Assembly: GCA_946887085.1 (NCBI GenBank)
Contig: CAMPKG010000061.1
Location: 1-12,795, forward strand
Reading direction: 5' to 3'
DNA: 12,795 bases
Source of the DNA: an uncultured Sphingobacteriales bacterium
GTDB lineage: Bacteria > Bacteroidota > Bacteroidia > Chitinophagales > Chitinophagaceae
A program made the translations under genes and the position numbers. Positions 12,682 to 12,795 of the stretch are shown piece by piece (position 1 is the stretch's first letter; every line of letters begins with the position of its first letter). The notes beneath the pieces were generated by a model. The model did not search any database. It worked only from the letters and a program-made list of their open reading frames with translations, and was not told the origin of the DNA.

Positions 12682-12715
12682 CAAAAGTAAATTTTATGAA
12701 GATGGAGACTTACAA
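12682..12715 (-). promoter_or_regulatory. Promoter of the cytochrome/YceI/DUF5777 cluster
   Basis: On the minus strand TTG (12715-12713) precedes TACTTTTG (12689-12682) by 23 nt, matching TTG / TAnnTTTG. Transcription would start near 12675, leaving a leader of about six nucleotides before ATG 12669. The TTG overlaps the stop codon region of the upstream partial frame. Confidence 0.6.
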
Positions 12716-12795
12716 GATTGTGTCGAATCGGGAAAAACTGGTGTTGAACAGAGCTCGCGCAATCACATATTCACCATAGAAGAAATCTCTTATAG
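12710..12795 (-). CDS. Possible C-terminal end of an unidentified gene (partial)
   Basis: On the minus strand one frame is open from the window edge to TAA at 12712-12710 and reads IRDFFYGEYVIARALFN followed by TSFSRFDTIL. The composition looks protein-like, and the position 40 bp upstream of the OB-fold gene, on the same strand, is natural for a neighbouring gene. With only about 28 codons visible this could still be chance. No family is recognised. Confidence 0.35.
   Translation of the reverse strand, partial: IRDFFYGEYVIARALFNTSFSRFDTIL

Noticed and set aside
12696..12779. 27-codon + strand open frame starting ATG 12696
   Set aside because: It is too short, has no family features, and overlaps the promoter region of the minus-strand cluster.

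Overview
The window reads as a piece of a Bacteroidota chromosome, most likely a Chitinophagaceae-type relative. The clues are a type IX secretion (T9SS) C-terminal sorting domain, lipoproteins with acidic residues after the lipobox cysteine, a DUF5777 beta-barrel, weak or absent Shine-Dalgarno sequences, and promoters matching the Bacteroidota TTG / TAnnTTTG pattern. No tRNA, rRNA, CRISPR array, transposase or phage gene was seen.

Layout. (1) 1-387 is the 3' end of a barrel-like gene, interrupted by a TGA and followed by a terminator hairpin. (2) 501-1007 (-) is a lipocalin-like lipoprotein with a clear promoter. (3) 1008-1469 is an AT-rich gap without a convincing gene. It holds a second, divergent promoter and several short repeats with 10-12 bp period. 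(4) 1470-4072 (-) carries a cystathionine beta-synthase-type enzyme, a large imperfect inverted repeat, a four-helix membrane protein and a BtuF-like metal/cobalamin receptor; the last two overlap by 4 bp. (5) 4174-6412 (+) holds a flavin/pyridoxamine-oxidase-fold protein, a small secreted protein, a structured stretch ending in a terminator, and malate dehydrogenase with its own promoter and terminator. (6) 6541-8120 (+) is a T9SS-exported protein followed 8 bp later by an outer-membrane-barrel-like protein. (7) 8192-9390 (+) is an Asp/Glu-racemase-family enzyme and a DinB-fold protein 2 bp apart, ending at a perfect palindrome shared with the opposite strand. (8) 9443-12669 (-) is a five-gene cluster in which every product is exported or membrane-anchored: an OB-fold (tRNA_anti-like) anchored protein, a two-domain cytochrome-c-like lipoprotein, a one-domain cytochrome-c-like lipoprotein, a YceI-family protein and a DUF5777 beta-barrel. 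A promoter precedes the first gene and a terminator follows the last.

The most interesting part is the cluster in region 8. It looks like one transcription unit for an envelope redox module, combining haem lipoproteins (two of three haem sites are CX4CH rather than CXXCH), a lipid/quinone-binding lipocalin fold and an outer-membrane barrel. Its function is not established from the sequence. The rest is largely housekeeping (sulfur amino acid metabolism, TCA cycle) plus small envelope proteins of unknown role.
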